Of a stretch of 7,228 bases of DNA, positions 5,502 to 7,228 are shown one piece after another. The stretch lies in contig PJET01000204.1 in the NCBI GenBank assembly GCA_002825515.1, positions 1-7,228 on the forward strand. The letters run 5' to 3'. The first letter of the stretch is position 1, and every line of letters starts with the position of its first letter. The notes beneath the pieces are model-generated. The model did not search any database, was not told the origin of the DNA, and worked only from the letters and a program-made list of their open reading frames with translations. The stretch is from Candidatus Thorarchaeota archaeon MP11T_1. Lineage in GTDB: Archaea > Asgardarchaeota > Thorarchaeia > Thorarchaeales > Thorarchaeaceae. The translations under genes were made by a program, and so were the position numbers.

Positions 5502-6678
5502 ATAGGCCTAATGCTTCAACCACTATCTGAGATAGGTCTTTGAATATCATTTGCGATTCTCGATTTTCTATTCCATCATTTAGTGACATAGTACAAGATG
5601 GACATTCACTCGACAATATGGTGGCTCCCGTTTTCTCAGCTTCTTCAACTCGTCTTGCTGAAATCCTGACAGAGGCAATAGGTTTGGTACCTTTGAGCAG
5701 ACCTCCTCCGCCGCAACAACGAGCCTTGTTTCGGCTATGCTTCATTTCATGCAGCTTAAGTCCTGGTATCGCATTCAAAACCTCCCTTGCAGGATTGTAG
5801 ATATTTTGATGTCTACCTAGTTCACAAGGGTCATGCCAAACCACCTCGTGAGGATATTGCTTGTTGAATTTTATTTTTCCATCTTTCAGTAACCTAAGTA
5901 CAAACTCTGAGAATGGAAGAAATTCAAGACCCTCAACAATTTCCTTTCCTAGTAAGTGGGGATACTCCTCTGCAAAGGCTCTATGACAGCCAGGACAATT
6001 AAATACGACAGTCTTGACTCCCAGAGTTTTAAGAGCTTTAATATTATGCATAGCTAATTCTTTGCCATTATCGAAGCCTCCAGCAACAAAGTACGGGTTT
6101 CCACAACAGAACTCATCATCACCCAGAATAGTGAAATCGATACCTGCTGCATTCATCACTTTAACAGTGTTTTCACCGATGTGTGCTAGAGTTCCCTTGA
6201 ATGAGATATTACATCCTGCAAAGTACGCGACTTCTGCTTCGATTCCTATCTTATCTTCTACTAGATCGTCAACCATATCAGTCCAGAGTGTTCTATCAGC
6301 TTGGTCCATTTCCATAATATTTTGTGTTTGTTGAAGTGAGTCATCAATATAGTTTACAATCTCTGGCCATTCGTTGAGCTTGCCAACCTCCTGTCTTGTT
6401 AGCTGCCAGAACCTCAGAAGAGGTATATTCGTCTGACAAATTTCCTGACATGCTCCACACAATGTACAATAGAATATCCTCTCAGCGAAATCACTAGGTA
6501 TTGGCTTATTTTCTTTAATTAGTGAACGAAGCTGATACAGTTTCCCTCTGGGTGATTGAGAGTCCCAAAGAGTATCTAGATATGCTGGGCATACGAAAGT
6601 ACAGAATCCGCACCTCGCGCATACTGTGGGCTCAATATCGAGCCCTTCACGTTTGAGGGATTCAAATAATTCTGTCAT
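5500..6678 (-). CDS. HdrD/GlpC-type Fe-S oxidoreductase with two CCG domains (module 1)
   Basis: This is a cytoplasmic Fe-S electron-transfer subunit of the HdrD / GlpC / GlcF family, 392 aa. The two [4Fe-4S] ferredoxin motifs are C20-C23-C26-C30 and C71-C74-C77-C81; both are complete, although the Pro usual after the last Cys of the second is Gln. The first CCG domain is C156, C191-C192-G, C228-x2-C231 (spacings 34 and 35). The second is C285, C321-C322-G, C359-x2-C362 (spacings 35 and 36). All cysteines expected for two CCG-type non-cubane clusters are present, unlike the module 2 paralogue, whose first CCG domain is enlarged. AAGGAGA (6686-6692) lies 7 nt before the ATG. The gene starts 15 nt after the membrane-protein gene and ends 11 nt before the FAD gene. 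It probably carries electrons between the FAD subunit and the membrane subunit. Use of CoB-S-S-CoM as substrate is not indicated, and no HdrA/B/C genes are near. Confidence 0.92.
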   Translation of the reverse strand: MTELFESLKREGLDIEPTVCARCGFCTFVCPAYLDTLWDSQSPRGKLYQLRSLIKENKPIPSDFAERIFYCTLCGACQEICQTNIPLLRFWQLTRQEVGKLNEWPEIVNYIDDSLQQTQNIMEMDQADRTLWTDMVDDLVEDKIGIEAEVAYFAGCNISFKGTLAHIGENTVKVMNAAGIDFTILGDDEFCCGNPYFVAGGFDNGKELAMHNIKALKTLGVKTVVFNCPGCHRAFAEEYPHLLGKEIVEGLEFLPFSEFVLRLLKDGKIKFNKQYPHEVVWHDPCELGRHQNIYNPAREVLNAIPGLKLHEMKHSRNKARCCGGGGLLKGTKPIASVRISARRVEEAEKTGATILSSECPSCTMSLNDGIENRESQMIFKDLSQIVVEALGL

Positions 6679-6693
6679 TGCTGATTCTCCTTA

Positions 6694-7197
6694 TCACGGC
6701 CATGGTATTCCAATCCAGTCAAGAATTGGTCCCAAAATTGAAGTGCCATAGACAGCGATTCCACCTAATGCACCCATGATCATCATCAGAACACCGCCAA
6801 AGATAGTTAAAATTGCATAGGGGAAATAGATCCTTGCCTTAACCCATATTCGATCTCCAAGTTTTGCTCGAACTAGCATTAGGTATAGATAGATTTCAGT
6901 TGATACTACTGACCAAAGTATCTTGAACCGCATGATTGGCATTTGAACAAGAGTATTAACCGGATAGTCTGGTTCCATAAATCCTGTGACCATTCCAGCT
7001 ATTAGGCCTATGAAACCAATAATACTTCCAATGTAGATGAATACATCAAATTGGTGGAAGATTTGAGCCAACCTTGTCCCAGGCGTGTTAATGTTATCTC
7101 TGAATAGAACTCGAAGTATGAGATTTACAAAGGCTACTGCTGCAGTAGCAACTAGAATTCCTGTGTGAAAGTGTACAAAAACTGGATGTATTGCCAT
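6694..7197 (-). CDS. Four-helix membrane protein, DUF2231-like (module 1)
   Basis: This is an integral membrane protein of 167 aa from the ATG at 7197. Predicted helices (counting from that Met) are at about 8-31, 50-73, 92-110 and 125-148. The N-terminus reads MAIHPVFVHFHTG, which matches the HPxxVHF opening of DUF2231 membrane proteins as I recall it. Histidines are H4, H9, H11 and H48, all in or next to the first two helices, so haem binding is plausible but unproven. It starts the visible part of the operon and precedes a double-CCG Fe-S gene by 15 nt, the place where cytochrome b-type anchors sit in Hdr-like operons. The start is ATG 7197 because AGGTGA (7203-7208) is 5 nt upstream; an in-frame GTG at 7206 would lie within that site. 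An upstream gene may end at a TAG at 7207-7209, but only a few codons are in the window. A non-haem membrane anchor is the alternative. Confidence 0.8.
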   Translation of the reverse strand: MAIHPVFVHFHTGILVATAAVAFVNLILRVLFRDNINTPGTRLAQIFHQFDVFIYIGSIIGFIGLIAGMVTGFMEPDYPVNTLVQMPIMRFKILWSVVSTEIYLYLMLVRAKLGDRIWVKARIYFPYAILTIFGGVLMMIMGALGGIAVYGTSILGPILDWIGIPWP

Positions 7198-7202
7198 TCT
7201 TA

Positions 7203-7208
7203 TCACCT
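7203..7208 (-). promoter_or_regulatory. Ribosome binding site that decides the DUF2231-like gene start
   Basis: The minus strand reads AGGTGA, with a 5-nt spacer to ATG 7197. The alternative in-frame GTG at 7206 is part of this site, which makes it an unlikely start. Confidence 0.65.
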
Positions 7209-7228
7209 ACTCCATTAATCCCTTTTGA

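Noticed and set aside
6014..6334. 106-codon open frame on the plus strand
   Set aside because: It lies opposite the first CCG domain of the Fe-S gene; the minus-strand protein has all its motifs, so this is a shadow.
449..6678. Naming the Fe-S/FAD genes as GlcDEF, LldEFG or true HdrDE
   Set aside because: The families fit broadly, but the metal motif of glycolate/lactate dehydrogenases is absent, there is no LutB/LutC-like partner, and nothing shows CoB-S-S-CoM use.
7204..7206. GTG as the start of the first membrane protein
   Set aside because: It lies inside the AGGTGA ribosome binding site; ATG at 7197 has normal spacing.
1..7228. tRNA, rRNA, CRISPR array, insertion sequence or long direct repeat
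   Set aside because: I saw no cloverleaf-like sequence, regularly spaced repeats, transposase motifs or long terminal repeats on either strand by eye.

Overview
The window looks archaeal. Strong GGTGA/GGAGG-type ribosome binding sites precede almost every gene, at least one TATA-like box lies at archaeal promoter spacing, and the genes are moderately AT-rich with only a few bases between them. The gene content is quinone-type or heterodisulfide-reductase-type electron transfer. An anaerobic archaeon fits best. An Asgard or similar uncultured lineage is possible, but the sequence alone does not settle it.

Every gene I accept reads on the minus strand, so transcription runs from high to low coordinates. 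The order is: a four-helix membrane protein resembling DUF2231 (7197-6694); a HdrD/GlpC-type Fe-S protein with two [4Fe-4S] ferredoxin motifs and two CCG domains (6678-5500); a GlcD-like FAD protein carrying an unusual C-terminal membrane domain (5488-3767); a 199-bp gap holding a doubtful short frame, a candidate TATA box and a perfect inverted repeat; a second four-helix, histidine-containing membrane protein resembling DUF420/YozB (3567-3157); a second GlcD-like FAD protein (3144-1663); and a second HdrD-type Fe-S protein (1666-449). After a gap of about 110 bp with a good TATA-like box, the N-terminal part of an ABC transporter ATPase (338-1) runs off the window.

The main result is that the same three-part kit occurs twice in tandem: a His-containing four-helix membrane protein, an FAD dehydrogenase and a double-CCG Fe-S protein. 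Only the order of the last two genes is swapped. The likely flow is substrate to FAD, then to the Fe-S/CCG subunit, then to a membrane (possibly haem b) subunit and a lipid-soluble carrier, or the reverse. The substrate is unknown. Neither FAD protein shows the His-Gly-Asp-Gly-Asn metal motif of typical lactate/glycolate dehydrogenases, so those names should not be carried over. The promoter of the operon lies upstream of the window.
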